DNA of 64,000 nucleotides, from positions 1,426,001 through 1,490,000 of the forward strand of contig NZ_FXYE01000001.1 of NCBI RefSeq assembly GCF_900184935.1, written 5' to 3'. The notes beneath the pieces were generated by a model. The model was given only the letters and a program-made list of their open reading frames with translations. It searched no databases and was not told the origin of the DNA. This DNA is from Actibacterium lipolyticum. GTDB lineage: Bacteria; Pseudomonadota; Alphaproteobacteria; Rhodobacterales; Rhodobacteraceae. The position numbers and the translations under genes are program-made. Below, piece by piece: positions 43,055 to 52,699 of this stretch. The number at the start of each line of letters is the position of its first letter. Position 1 is the first letter of the stretch.

Positions 43055-43117
43055 GGGGCGATTCCAAGGCGACAAGATTGAAAGCGCGCCAATGAGCGCG
43101 TGTATCGGGAGGAAACC

Positions 43118-44467
43118 ATGAAGAATTCATTTTATGCGGGCGTCGCGACGCTTGCATTGGTTGCTGGTTCTGCCACAGCGCAGGACTTGAAGTTCACGCC
43201 GGGTGAGGGCGCGTTCAACTGGGATAGCTACGAAGCCCTTAAATCCATGGATTTGAGCGGCGAAACGATTTCGGTATTCGGCCCATGGCTGACCGCTGAC
43301 AAAGCCCTTGTTGAAAGTGTTCTGGCGTATTTCGAAGCGGCAACCGGCGCAAACGTTGAATACACCGGCTCGGACAGCTTCGAGCAGCAGATCGTTATCG
43401 ACACCGAAGCAGGCAGCCCGCCCAATATCGCAATCTTCCCGCAGCCCGGTCTTGCGGCCGATCTTGCCTCGAAGGGGTTTTTGGCTCCGCTGGGTGAAGA
43501 GACGGGGAACTGGGTTCGTGAAAACTATGCGGCTGGGCAATCTTGGGTTGATCTTGGCACATACGCGGACGCCAACGGCGGCGAAGACCTTTTTGGTTTC
43601 TTCTATAAGGTCGATTTGAAATCCCTTGTTTGGTACGTGCCTGAAAACTTCGAAGATGCTGGCTATGAAGTGCCCGAAAGCATGGAACAACTAAAAGCAC
43701 TTTCTGACCAGATCGTCGCGGATGGCGGCACGCCTTGGTGTATCGGTCTGGGGTCGGGCGGCGCGACAGGTTGGCCTGCGACCGACTGGGTCGAAGACAT
43801 GATGCTGCGCACACAGCCGCCTGCGGTTTACGACGCGTGGGTTTCTAACGAACTGCCATTCGACAGCCCCGAAGTCGTTGGCGCCATCGAAGAGTTCGGC
43901 GCGTTTGCCCGCAATGACGCCTATGTTGCTGGCGGAGCAGGGGCTGTTGCCTCTACCGACTTCCGCGACAGCCCCAAAGGCCTGTTTGCATCGCCTCCAC
44001 AGTGTTACATGCACCGTCAGGCATCGTTCATTCCATCGTTCTTCCCAGAAGGTACGGTTGTGGGCGAAGATGCTGATTTCTTCTACTTCCCGGCCTACGA
44101 AGGCAAAGATCTGGGTAAGCCGGTTCTGGGTGCAGGTACCGTCTTTGGCATTACCAAAGACAGCAAGGGTGCCCGGGCGTTCATGGAATTCCTGAAATCC
44201 CCGATCGCGCATGAAATCTGGATGGCGCAAACCGGTTTCCTGACACCGCACACTGGCGTGAACACCGACGTCTTTACAGACCCAACTGTTCGCAAAATGA
44301 ACGACATCCTGCTGAACGCCGACACGTTCCGCTTTGATGGTTCGGACCTGATGCCCGGCGCGATTGGCGCAGGCGTGTTCTGGACCGGCATGGTTGACTA
44401 CGCAGGTGGTAAGGATGCGGGCGAAGTTGCGTCCTCCATCCAGTCCACTTGGGACTCTCTGAAATAA
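43118..44467 (+). CDS. aglE: alpha-glucoside ABC transporter, substrate-binding protein
   Basis: 449 residues, the periplasmic solute-binding protein. A signal peptide covers about residues 1-22 (MKNSFYAGVATLALVAGSATA, cut before QDLKF). The rest is an extracellular family 1 binding protein. The ATG at 43118 has GGGAGGAAACC before it; an upstream GTG at 43100 is not favoured. First gene of aglEFGAK, with the LacI operator 64 bases upstream and a GC-rich hairpin after its stop. Confidence 0.93.
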   Translation: MKNSFYAGVATLALVAGSATAQDLKFTPGEGAFNWDSYEALKSMDLSGETISVFGPWLTADKALVESVLAYFEAATGANVEYTGSDSFEQQIVIDTEAGSPPNIAIFPQPGLAADLASKGFLAPLGEETGNWVRENYAAGQSWVDLGTYADANGGEDLFGFFYKVDLKSLVWYVPENFEDAGYEVPESMEQLKALSDQIVADGGTPWCIGLGSGGATGWPATDWVEDMMLRTQPPAVYDAWVSNELPFDSPEVVGAIEEFGAFARNDAYVAGGAGAVASTDFRDSPKGLFASPPQCYMHRQASFIPSFFPEGTVVGEDADFFYFPAYEGKDLGKPVLGAGTVFGITKDSKGARAFMEFLKSPIAHEIWMAQTGFLTPHTGVNTDVFTDPTVRKMNDILLNADTFRFDGSDLMPGAIGAGVFWTGMVDYAGGKDAGEVASSIQSTWDSLK

Positions 44468-44484
44468 CCACTCACACAAAAATG

Positions 44485-44507
44485 GCCCCGCCTGTCATGG
44501 GCGGGGC
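44485..44507 (+). other. intra-operon hairpin after aglE
   Basis: GCCCCGCC (44485-44492, allowing the preceding G) pairs with GGCGGGGC (44500-44507) around a seven-base loop, with no T-run. Such hairpins after binding-protein genes stabilise the upstream mRNA, giving more binding protein than permease; that role is inferred here. Confidence 0.7.
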
Positions 44508-44545
44508 TGCCTATTAGGCCAATAAGAATAAGATAGGAGGGAACG

Positions 44546-45535
44546 ATGGACCAATTGCTCTATGCGTCCGCGACCATCGTGATAGGTGTCTTCGGCTGCG
44601 TCGCCTATTTCTTCTGCTCAAACCTTGCCCTTGATCTGATTTTCCCGCCACGCGGCGAACATGCAGGGCGCAATATCAATATTGCCAACCTGATCCGTCC
44701 GTGGCTGTTTTTGTTTCCCGCTTTGGCGTTGCTGGGGCTTTACCTTGTCTATCCGGTTTTCAACTCTATGTGGCTGTCGCTTCATGATGCGACGGGGCGT
44801 AATTGGGTTGGCCTTGATAACTATAAGTGGCTGTTCAACGACGAAAAATTCCGCGAGTCGATGCGCAACAACTTCCTTTGGTTAATTGTTGTTCCGGCGG
44901 CGTCCACGTTTTTCGGTTTGATGGCAGCTACGCTGACAGACCGGATAAAGTGGGGCAATATCGCCAAGTCGCTGGTCTTTATGCCGATGGCGATCAGCTT
45001 TGTCGGCGCGTCTGTGATCTGGAAGTTCATCTATGACTATCGCGGCGCGGGCGAGGAAATCGGCGTGCTGAACGCGCTGGCCAAGGTTTTTGGCGTCGCA
45101 CCGCAGGCGTGGATGACGCTGGAGCCGTGGAACAACTTTTTCCTGATGATCGTGCTGATCTGGATTCAGACCGGGTTTGCCATGGTCATTCTGTCGGCCG
45201 CGCTGCGTGGCATCCCCGAAGAGACGATCGAGGCGGCAGTTATCGACGGTGCATCGCCTTTTCAGATTTTCATGAAGATTAAGGTTCCCCAAATCTGGGG
45301 CACAATCGGCGTGGTCTGGACGACGATCACCATTCTGGTGCTGAAGGTATTCGATATCGTGCTGGCGATGACAAATGGCCAGTGGGGAACGCAGGTTCTT
45401 GCAAACCTTATGTTCGACTGGATGTTCCGTGGGCTGGACTATGGCCGCGCATCGACCGTTGCACTTGTGATTATGGCGTTGGTGACACCGATCATGGTGT
45501 GGAACATCCGTAATGCCCGCCGAGAAATGAGCTGA
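44546..45535 (+). CDS. aglF: alpha-glucoside ABC transporter, permease 1
   Basis: 329 residues, an inner-membrane permease of the binding-protein-dependent family. An extra N-terminal membrane segment (about residues 5-35) precedes the usual core; the EAA loop that contacts the ATPase is EEAAVIDGASPFQIFMKIKVP-like, visible as EAAVIDGASPF (about 230-240). AGGAGGG precedes the ATG. It lies 78 bases after aglE and 10 bases before aglG. Confidence 0.93.
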   Translation: MDQLLYASATIVIGVFGCVAYFFCSNLALDLIFPPRGEHAGRNINIANLIRPWLFLFPALALLGLYLVYPVFNSMWLSLHDATGRNWVGLDNYKWLFNDEKFRESMRNNFLWLIVVPAASTFFGLMAATLTDRIKWGNIAKSLVFMPMAISFVGASVIWKFIYDYRGAGEEIGVLNALAKVFGVAPQAWMTLEPWNNFFLMIVLIWIQTGFAMVILSAALRGIPEETIEAAVIDGASPFQIFMKIKVPQIWGTIGVVWTTITILVLKVFDIVLAMTNGQWGTQVLANLMFDWMFRGLDYGRASTVALVIMALVTPIMVWNIRNARREMS

Positions 45536-45545
45536 GGGACACAGC

Positions 45546-46682
45546 ATGGATAACATCGTTGGACAACGCTCAGCACTGACGTGGGCCGTAAACTTCGCCG
45601 TGATCTTCATGGTGGTTCTGTGGACCGTGCCAACATTTGGCCTATTGGTCAGTTCGTTCCGGGATCGCGATCAGATCACGACAAGCGGCTGGTGGAAGTC
45701 GCTGGTGTCGTCAGAGCAGAACATTATCGTCCGCTCGCAAGAGCCTGAAAAGAATGTGAAAGATGGCGACCTTTATGTGCTTGAAGGGAACATCTTCGAC
45801 GCGACCAGCGGCGAGGTGCGCGCCTTTGGCGTGAACTCTCGTGAACCGATGGCGTTTCTTCCTGGCGCAGTGGCCGAGATGGCCAAGGGACGCACAATGA
45901 CCGTGGCCGAAAACGGTGACTATCGTATCACCTCAGTCGAAGAGATGACGGGCACGCGCGGAATCCGCATCTTTGCCACCTCGGTCACGCCGCCTAAGTT
46001 CACGTTGGACAACTACGAACGGGTGCTGTTTTCCGAAGGTATCTGGCGATCATTCATCAACACCTTCACCGTGACGATCCCGGCCACCGTTATTCCGATC
46101 CTTATCGCGGCCTTCGCGGCCTATGCTTTGGCGTGGATGGAATTTCCAGGCAGGGCGCTTTTGGTGGCGGCAATCGTTGGGCTGTTGGTTGTTCCGCTGC
46201 AAATGGCGCTGATCCCGCTTTTGCGTCTGCACAACAGCATTGGCATCGGCAAAGAGTATCTGGGGATATGGCTGGCCCATACCGGCTTTGGCCTTCCTCT
46301 GGCGATCTATTTGCTGCGCAACTACATCGCGGGATTGCCGCGAGAGATTATCGAAAGTGCCCGCGTCGACGGCGCAACTGATTTCGAAATCTTCCGTCGC
46401 ATCATCCTGCCCCTAAGCTTTCCGGCGCTGGCGTCTTTCGCGATCTTCCAATTCCTTTGGGTCTGGAACGATCTGCTGGTCGCCACCGTCTTTCTTGGAA
46501 ATACCGAAGAACAATTGGTTATGACCGGCCGGCTGCGCGAACTTCTTGGGTCGCGTGGCGGGGACTGGGAAATTCTGGCCGCCTCTGCCTTTGTCTCTAT
46601 CGCGGTACCGCTGTTGGTGTTCTTCACCATGCAACGCTACCTCGTACGGGGGCTGTTGGCAGGGTCGGTCAAAGGTGGATGA
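45546..46682 (+). CDS. aglG: alpha-glucoside ABC transporter, permease 2
   Basis: 378 residues, partner of AglF in the membrane. After the first membrane segment there is a large periplasmic insertion (about residues 45-150), as in known AglG proteins. The EAA-type loop is ESARVDGATDFEIFRRI. Its stop overlaps the ATG of aglA (ATGA), implying translational coupling. Confidence 0.93.
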   Translation: MDNIVGQRSALTWAVNFAVIFMVVLWTVPTFGLLVSSFRDRDQITTSGWWKSLVSSEQNIIVRSQEPEKNVKDGDLYVLEGNIFDATSGEVRAFGVNSREPMAFLPGAVAEMAKGRTMTVAENGDYRITSVEEMTGTRGIRIFATSVTPPKFTLDNYERVLFSEGIWRSFINTFTVTIPATVIPILIAAFAAYALAWMEFPGRALLVAAIVGLLVVPLQMALIPLLRLHNSIGIGKEYLGIWLAHTGFGLPLAIYLLRNYIAGLPREIIESARVDGATDFEIFRRIILPLSFPALASFAIFQFLWVWNDLLVATVFLGNTEEQLVMTGRLRELLGSRGGDWEILAASAFVSIAVPLLVFFTMQRYLVRGLLAGSVKGG

Positions 46683-48334
46683 AAAGCGAAATGACCCTCA
46701 AGACAACAAAACAACTGCCCGGAGATCCGGATTGGTGGCGCGGCGCGGTGATCTATCAAATCTATCCGCGCAGCTATCAGGATAGTAACGGCGACGGCGT
46801 GGGGGACTTGTTGGGCATCGTGCGTCGTTTGCCCTATATCGCGTCGCTTGGCGTTGATGCGATCTGGATATCGCCGTTCTTCACGTCGCCGATGAAAGAC
46901 TTCGGCTATGACGTCAGCGATTACTGCGATGTCGATCCGATGTTCGGAAACTTGGCTGATTTCGATGCCGTTATCGACATGGCGCACCAGCTTGGCATTC
47001 GCGTGATGATCGACCTTGTGCTGTCGCACACGTCTGATCAGCACCCATGGTTCGTTGAAAGCCGCGCAAACCGGGATAATGACAAAGCCAATTGGTATGT
47101 CTGGGCCGACCCAAAGCCGGATGGCACGCCACCGACGAATTGGCTGTCGATCTTTGGTGGATCATCTTGGCAGTGGGATGCGCGGCGCCTGCAATACTAT
47201 CTGCACAACTTCTTGGTCGAACAACCCGACCTGAATTTCCATGAGCCTCAGGTTCAGGACGCGCTGCTGGACGTGGCGCGCTTCTGGCTGGATCGTGGGG
47301 TGGATGGGTTCCGCTTGGATACGATCAACTTCTACGTTCACGATGATCAACTGCGCGATAACCCGGCACTTCCGCCTGAAAATCGCAACGCAAGCATCGC
47401 GCCTGCGGTGAACCCCTATAATCATCAAGAGCATCTTTACGACAAAAACCGCCCCGAAAACTTCGACTTCCTGCGCAAACTCCGCGCTGTGATGCAGCCC
47501 TATAACGCGGCAGCCGTGGGCGAAGTAGGCGACGCGCAGCGCGGGCTAGAGATCATGGGGCAGTACACCGCTGGCGATGATCTGATGCAGATGTGTTACG
47601 CGTTCGAATTGCTGTCAGGTGACCGCCCAAGTGCGGCATACGTGAAAGACGTGATGGATCAGGTCGCGACCGTGGCTGCCGATGGCTGGGCCTGCTGGGC
47701 CTATTCCAATCACGACGTGGTGCGCCATATCACCCGCTGGAACCTTTCGTCGGCTGCGGCGCGGCTGTTCCATACGATGATGGTGTGTTTGCGTGGTTCG
47801 GTCTGTATCTATCAGGGCGAAGAGCTGGGCCTGCCCGAAGCGGAGGTTTTGTTCGAAGACCTGCAAGATCCCTATGGCATCGAATTCTGGCCCGAATTCA
47901 AAGGGCGCGACGGTTGCCGCACCCCGATGGCGTGGGTCAGTGACAATCAGAACGCAGGGTTTTCTGACGGTGCGCCATGGCTTCCAGTCTCGCACGAGCA
48001 TTTGCCGCTTTCCGTGGCAGAGCAGGAGGCAGCCCCTGACGCGGTGATCCACCATTACCGGCGTGCAATCGCCTTCCGTCATGCGCACGAAGCGCTGGCA
48101 ACGGGCGAGATGACCGACCTGACCGTTGACGGCAACGTGCTGAGCTTCATCCGCAAAGGGCAGGGCGAAGAGGTGTTCTGTGCCTTTAACCTGAGTGATC
48201 AGCCGGCCGAAATTCGGCTGCCTGATGGCACTTGGGGGACCGTTGGTCAGGATCTGAATTCCGCACAGGCTGACGCAATCGGCAACGCACAACTAGGGCC
48301 ATGGCAAACATGCCTTGCGCTGAAAAAAGGTTAG
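46679..48334 (+). CDS. aglA: alpha-glucosidase, glycoside hydrolase family 13
   Basis: 551 residues, a cytoplasmic exo-alpha-glucosidase that cleaves imported alpha-glucosides such as sucrose, maltose or trehalose analogues. GH13 motifs: DLVLSHTSDQH, GFRLDTINFY (nucleophile Asp), AVGEVGD (acid/base Glu) and YSNHDVVRH (transition-state Asp). The start is taken at 46679 where ATGA overlaps the aglG stop; ATG 46691 is also possible, and an in-frame reading back to 46457 lies inside aglG and is rejected. Confidence 0.93.
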   Translation: MKSEMTLKTTKQLPGDPDWWRGAVIYQIYPRSYQDSNGDGVGDLLGIVRRLPYIASLGVDAIWISPFFTSPMKDFGYDVSDYCDVDPMFGNLADFDAVIDMAHQLGIRVMIDLVLSHTSDQHPWFVESRANRDNDKANWYVWADPKPDGTPPTNWLSIFGGSSWQWDARRLQYYLHNFLVEQPDLNFHEPQVQDALLDVARFWLDRGVDGFRLDTINFYVHDDQLRDNPALPPENRNASIAPAVNPYNHQEHLYDKNRPENFDFLRKLRAVMQPYNAAAVGEVGDAQRGLEIMGQYTAGDDLMQMCYAFELLSGDRPSAAYVKDVMDQVATVAADGWACWAYSNHDVVRHITRWNLSSAAARLFHTMMVCLRGSVCIYQGEELGLPEAEVLFEDLQDPYGIEFWPEFKGRDGCRTPMAWVSDNQNAGFSDGAPWLPVSHEHLPLSVAEQEAAPDAVIHHYRRAIAFRHAHEALATGEMTDLTVDGNVLSFIRKGQGEEVFCAFNLSDQPAEIRLPDGTWGTVGQDLNSAQADAIGNAQLGPWQTCLALKKG

Positions 48335-48342
48335 GGGGACCA

Positions 48343-49428
48343 ATGGCAAACCTGAAACTCAGCGGCGTGGCCAAATCTTACGGCAATGTCGAAGTCCTGA
48401 AAGACATTAACCTTGAAATCGAAACCGGCGAACTGGTGGTGTTTGTTGGTCCGTCGGGTTGCGGTAAATCCACGCTTTTGCGCATGATCGCTGGGCTAGA
48501 GCGTATTTCAGGCGGCACCTTGGAAATCGACGATCAGCGCATGAATGATGTCCCTCCGTCGCAGCGTGGTATCGCGATGGTGTTCCAGTCTTACGCGCTT
48601 TATCCGCATATGACGGTGCGCGATAACATGGCATTTGCCCTGAAGATCGCCAAAAAGACGAAAGACGAAATTACCGCCGCAGTCGAAAAAGCGGCGCGTA
48701 TTCTGCAGCTGGAAGATTATCTAGATCGCTTGCCCAAAGCCCTGTCTGGCGGTCAACGACAACGTGTTGCCATTGGCCGCGCGATTGTTCGCGATCCAAA
48801 GGTCTACCTGTTTGATGAGCCGCTTTCGAACCTGGATGCGGCGTTGCGTGTGGCCACACGGATCGAGATTGCGCAGCTGAAAGAGGCGATGCCAGAAAGC
48901 ACCATGATCTATGTGACCCATGATCAGGTGGAGGCGATGACGCTTGCCAGCCGCATCGTCGTATTGGCGAATAAGGGGATCGCTCAGGTCGGCACGCCGC
49001 TTGAACTATATGAACGTCCCGAAAACGAATTCGTGGCGCAGTTTATCGGCAGCCCAGCGATGAACCTTTTGCCCGGTAGGGTCATAAAGACGGGCGCGCA
49101 AACAACCGTTCAGTTGCAGGGCGAAGGTGTGGCGGTTTCGGATATTGCGACAGTGGCAGACGACCTTGGTAAACCCGTGAACGTTGGCGTGCGCCCCGAA
49201 GATTTTGTGCTGACTGACGGCCCGGCCGTGCTGGATGGTAAGGTCGATATTGTCGAGGCATTGGGCGAAGTCACGCTGTTGTATTTTGTCCCCGAACGCG
49301 GGCAGGACCCAATCATTGCCAAGTTGCCGGGGATTCACGGTGAGTTGCGCGGGAACAGTGTCAAGCTGACGGCAGACCCGTCCAAGGTTCATCTGTTTAT
49401 GGATGGGAAATCGCTGCTTTATCGATAA
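48343..49428 (+). CDS. aglK: alpha-glucoside ABC transporter, ATP-binding protein
   Basis: 361 residues, the MalK/UgpC-type ATPase that drives import. Walker A GPSGCGKST, signature LSGGQRQR, Walker B VYLFDEPLSNLD and the switch His in IYVTHDQ are all intact; the C-terminal about 120 residues form the regulatory OB-fold typical of sugar importers. AGGGGGACCA precedes the ATG at 48343. Last gene of the operon, followed by a strong terminator. Confidence 0.95.
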   Translation: MANLKLSGVAKSYGNVEVLKDINLEIETGELVVFVGPSGCGKSTLLRMIAGLERISGGTLEIDDQRMNDVPPSQRGIAMVFQSYALYPHMTVRDNMAFALKIAKKTKDEITAAVEKAARILQLEDYLDRLPKALSGGQRQRVAIGRAIVRDPKVYLFDEPLSNLDAALRVATRIEIAQLKEAMPESTMIYVTHDQVEAMTLASRIVVLANKGIAQVGTPLELYERPENEFVAQFIGSPAMNLLPGRVIKTGAQTTVQLQGEGVAVSDIATVADDLGKPVNVGVRPEDFVLTDGPAVLDGKVDIVEALGEVTLLYFVPERGQDPIIAKLPGIHGELRGNSVKLTADPSKVHLFMDGKSLLYR

Positions 49429-49449
49429 GCGGCAGAACGTTGAACGAAA

Positions 49450-49475
49450 GGCCCCGCAAACGCGGGGCCTTTTTT
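49450..49475 (+). terminator. Rho-independent terminator after aglK
   Basis: GGCCCCGC (49450-49457) pairs with GCGGGGCC (49462-49469), loop AAAC, followed by six T residues. The preceding AA extends the stem. It ends just before the convergent TRAP gene stop. Confidence 0.93.
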
Positions 49476-49476
49476 G

Positions 49477-50877
49477 TTAAACTTGGCTTGGTAGCCACAG
49501 AACAATCTGCGGTGCGGCAACCAGCACCGCGATGGTGATCGCGTCGGCGATGAAGAACGGCGTGACGCCCTTGAACACGTCTTGCACGCTTAGGTCTTCG
49601 CGTACGCCTGCCACCACAAAGCAGTTCAAACCGATGGGCGGGGTGATCAGGCAGAACTCGGCCATTTTGACCACCAGAATTCCGAACCAGATCGCGCACA
49701 TGGGGCCCGACATGCCAAAGGCGCTATCTGCCGCTGAAACGAACTCGCCCCCGTTCAGGGCCATCACGGCGGGGTAGACAACCGGGAGCGTCAGCAACAG
49801 CATCCCGATCGCGTCCATGAACATGCCCAACACCGCATAGGCCAGCAGGATTAAGACAAGCGTCAGCATCGCGGGTTGGTTCAGCGATGTGATCCAGTCA
49901 GAGAAGGCCGCGGGAAGTTCTGCGAAGCCTAGGAAGCGGACATAGATCAGCACGCCCCAGATGATCGAAAAGATCATCACGGCCAGCTTGGCGGTTTCTA
50001 GCAACGCGTCGCGCAATTGCGGCCACCGCATGCCGCGATAGATCGCCATACAGAATACGACGAACGCGCCCAATGCGCCGCCTTCGGTTGGCGTGCCCCA
50101 TGCGTCGCCGCCAAACGGGTTGTAGATGAAGAAGATGATGATCAGCACAACAAAGGCAATCGGCGCTGCCGGGGGCAGAGAGCTGAATCGCTCTTTCCAG
50201 GTGTAGCCGCCGACGGGGGGGCCGAAATTCGGGACCGTAAGGGCCAAGCCAACGATCAGTATCGCGTAGATGAACGCAGACACAACTCCGGGAATGAACC
50301 CAGCGAGAAGGAGCTTGCCAACATCCTGTTCAACAATGATCGCATAGATAACCAAGATCGCCGATGGCGGGATAAGCGAGGCAAGCGTTCCGCCCGCCGC
50401 AACAACACCCGCTGCGAACCGCTTGTCATAACCAACCTTCAGCATTTCAGGAATGGCGATGCGCGCGAAAACTGCGGCGGTGGCAACCGATGCGCCAGAC
50501 ACGGCGGCAAAGCCAGCGGTCGCAAAGACCGTTGAAACCGCAAGCCCCCCGGGCAGCCAGCCGACCCACCGTTTGGCGGCCTCGAACAGTGCCTTGGTCA
50601 GCCCGGCGTAATAGGCAAGGTAGCCAATCAGGATGAAGGTCGGGATCAGGCTTAAGGCTTGGCTCGATACTTTGGAATGCGGGACTTGGCCTGCAATTTT
50701 AACGCTGATTGTCAGGGCTTTGCCAAAGCGTTCGGGGTCATAATCAAACTGGTTCCAGCGCAGCCAGAATAGGCCGACCAGCCCCGCCAAAGCCGCAGCA
50801 AAGGCCACACGCATCCCAAGAATGACAAGCACCAGAAGGCCGCCGGTCACATAAAGGCCGATTTCGATGGGTTCCAT
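49477..50877 (-). CDS. TRAP transporter large permease (DctM-type)
   Basis: 466 residues with about 12-13 membrane segments, the transport subunit of a tripartite ATP-independent periplasmic transporter. Typical blocks include ASVATAAVFARIAIPEM and SLIPPSAILVIYAI, and PPIGLNCFVV near the C-terminus. The start is placed at ATG 50877 (MEPIEIGLYV); a longer in-frame reading overlaps dctQ. It lies eight bases after the small-permease gene and is converted with it from the dctP-dctQ-dctM transcript. Substrate is not readable; the neighbouring aldolase suggests an organic acid. Confidence 0.92.
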   Translation of the reverse strand: MEPIEIGLYVTGGLLVLVILGMRVAFAAALAGLVGLFWLRWNQFDYDPERFGKALTISVKIAGQVPHSKVSSQALSLIPTFILIGYLAYYAGLTKALFEAAKRWVGWLPGGLAVSTVFATAGFAAVSGASVATAAVFARIAIPEMLKVGYDKRFAAGVVAAGGTLASLIPPSAILVIYAIIVEQDVGKLLLAGFIPGVVSAFIYAILIVGLALTVPNFGPPVGGYTWKERFSSLPPAAPIAFVVLIIIFFIYNPFGGDAWGTPTEGGALGAFVVFCMAIYRGMRWPQLRDALLETAKLAVMIFSIIWGVLIYVRFLGFAELPAAFSDWITSLNQPAMLTLVLILLAYAVLGMFMDAIGMLLLTLPVVYPAVMALNGGEFVSAADSAFGMSGPMCAIWFGILVVKMAEFCLITPPIGLNCFVVAGVREDLSVQDVFKGVTPFFIADAITIAVLVAAPQIVLWLPSQV

Positions 50878-50884
50878 GATGTTC

Positions 50885-51517
50885 TTATCCTTGCGCGCCA
50901 GAGACGGCTTCGGCCTCTGCTGCGGCTTGTTCTGCTGCCGATTGAACCAAGGGAACCGCAACCGGTTCGACCAAGCCCAATATGAACGCGCGACCGTAAC
51001 CCCAAAGCTGCAACATCAAGCGCAGCGACAGGACCGAAAACGCGACCGGAACTAGCAATTTCGCGGGCCAAATCGGCAGTGAAATATCCATCGAGCTGTC
51101 GCGGCTCCACAAGGGGGCGGCAAAATCAAAGCTGCGTTGGAAGTGCGCCCAGCTGCCCCAAACAAGCAGCACCATCAGCACCAGAATTGCGAATGTTGTG
51201 ATGAATTCCGCAGCCCAGAGCAAGCGTCCACGAAGGATTCCCACAACCATATCCATGCGGATGTGGCCACCGGCGCGCTGCGTATAGGCGATCCCCATGA
51301 AGGCGATCAACGGCATCGCCTGTTCGATCCAATCCACATAGCCGGGAAGCGGTTGGTTGAAAAAGTTGCGACCAGAGACCGAAACGACCGCAAGCAGCAT
51401 CAACAAAAAGACCGCAGTGCCGCTTACCAGTGCCAGCACGCGTTCAACGCGGTTAAGCGCGACATCCAGACGGCTAAGAAGAGAGCCATCTTCAAGAACT
51501 GAAGAGCTGCTTGCCAT
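50885..51517 (-). CDS. TRAP transporter small permease (DctQ-type)
   Basis: 210 residues with four membrane segments, the small integral subunit that pairs with DctM. GYVDWIEQAMPLIAFMGIAYTQRAGGHIRMDM is the characteristic region; key residues are the W-E pair and R-x-G-x-H-I-R-x-D. The C-terminal about 40 residues are Ala/Glu/Gln-rich. It follows the binding-protein gene after a strong hairpin and precedes dctM by seven bases. Confidence 0.9.
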   Translation of the reverse strand: MASSSSVLEDGSLLSRLDVALNRVERVLALVSGTAVFLLMLLAVVSVSGRNFFNQPLPGYVDWIEQAMPLIAFMGIAYTQRAGGHIRMDMVVGILRGRLLWAAEFITTFAILVLMVLLVWGSWAHFQRSFDFAAPLWSRDSSMDISLPIWPAKLLVPVAFSVLSLRLMLQLWGYGRAFILGLVEPVAVPLVQSAAEQAAAEAEAVSGAQG

Positions 51518-51534
51518 ACCCTATCCCTTAATGT

Positions 51535-51563
51535 TTGCAGCCCACATTAGATGTGGGCTGCAA
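51535..51563 (-). other. 13-bp perfect hairpin between dctP and dctQ
   Basis: TTGCAGCCCACAT (51535-51547) pairs perfectly with ATGTGGGCTGCAA (51551-51563), loop TAG. Reading in the operon direction no T-run follows, so it is better explained as a 3' stabiliser or partial attenuator giving excess binding protein. Confidence 0.75.
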
Positions 51564-51573
51564 GTTTTTGTTT

Positions 51574-52578
51574 TTATTCGGAAAGGGTCTTCAGAACCAG
51601 ATCGTAAAGTTCCTGTGCGGGCAGGCCGCGCGCAGTGTTTTCTTCGATCCAGGCTTGTGCCGCTGGCCCTGCGGCAGCTTCGCGGAATGCTGCAAGGTCT
51701 TCGTCGGAATAGGTGATCTGTTCGATTCCGTTGCCTTCCAGCTTGGGCCACCACGCGTCCATCGTCGCGCCGTTGTAGTTATCCAAGTAGTGTTGCATCG
51801 CCTCGTCGATGGAGCTTGTCAAAGCATCGCGATGCGCATCGGACAGGCTTTCGTAGGCGTCGATATTCACCACAACCGGGCAGTTTACGGTGCCGGGGTT
51901 CAGGTTTGTTGTCCACCATTTCGCGGGCTCAATGGTTCCGAACGAAAGATGTGCGTGGGGCGCGAACGCGACCGATTTCACCACGCCGCTGTCAAGCGCC
52001 TGACGTGCTTCTGAGGATGTAACGGATGTTGGAACCGCACCAAGCGATGCAAGCGCCGCGCCGACGCCGCCAACGGCGCGTACGGTCAGGCCGTCAAAAT
52101 CTGCAAGCGTGCGCGGAGGCGTGCCAACACCAGCAACGTTATATTGCGGCAGAGGCGAGGACATCAGCAGCCTCGCGTTCCAGCGTGCCAAATCAGCCTT
52201 TGTCGCAGGGTGGTTATAGACGGCGTTGGAAACCTTGATCTCTGCTTCCAAAGAATCGACGCCAAGGAACGGCAGTTCCAGAACGGTGATTGATGGGTTC
52301 TTATCGCGGTGATACCCTGCGCAGAACTGGGCCATTTCAAACGCGCCGATCGAGATGCCATCAAGGTTCTCGCGGTTTTTCGATAGACCGCCGTATGAGA
52401 TGTTCATGGTGAATTCGCCGTTGGTCTTTTCGCTAACCAGTTCGGCCAACTTCTCTACGTGCTCGGTAAACGCGCGACGCTTGCCCCAAAGCGAGACATT
52501 CCATTCATCTGCCAATGCTTCTGTCGCAAAGGCAAAGCTCATCCCTGTAAGGACGGTGAGGCCCAGAGTCTTTTTCAT
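51574..52578 (-). CDS. TRAP transporter substrate-binding protein (DctP-type)
   Basis: 334 residues. The signal peptide MKKTLGLTVLTGMSFAFATE through ALA is followed by DEWNVSLWGK. GGGAGGAATATC precedes the ATG at 52578; a longer in-frame reading to 52872 lacks a signal sequence at its start. The family-typical segment VRAVGGVGAALASLGAVPTSV, including the ligand-contacting Arg of the TRAP fold, is present. Divergent from the aldolase gene, about 120 bases apart. Confidence 0.92.
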   Translation of the reverse strand: MKKTLGLTVLTGMSFAFATEALADEWNVSLWGKRRAFTEHVEKLAELVSEKTNGEFTMNISYGGLSKNRENLDGISIGAFEMAQFCAGYHRDKNPSITVLELPFLGVDSLEAEIKVSNAVYNHPATKADLARWNARLLMSSPLPQYNVAGVGTPPRTLADFDGLTVRAVGGVGAALASLGAVPTSVTSSEARQALDSGVVKSVAFAPHAHLSFGTIEPAKWWTTNLNPGTVNCPVVVNIDAYESLSDAHRDALTSSIDEAMQHYLDNYNGATMDAWWPKLEGNGIEQITYSDEDLAAFREAAAGPAAQAWIEENTARGLPAQELYDLVLKTLSE

Positions 52579-52699
52579 GATATTCCTCCCAGAATTATTA
52601 TTGGTCCGTACCTTAGCGGCGGACCCACTTGCGTAAAGGGAAAATTTGACCTTTTGCGGAACTGACGAAATGCTGCACGAAACTTTACAGGAGTCGCCC

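Noticed and set aside
46457-46678. N-terminal extension of the alpha-glucosidase
   Set aside because: It lies within aglG in another frame; ATG 46679 overlapping the aglG stop gives the normal length.
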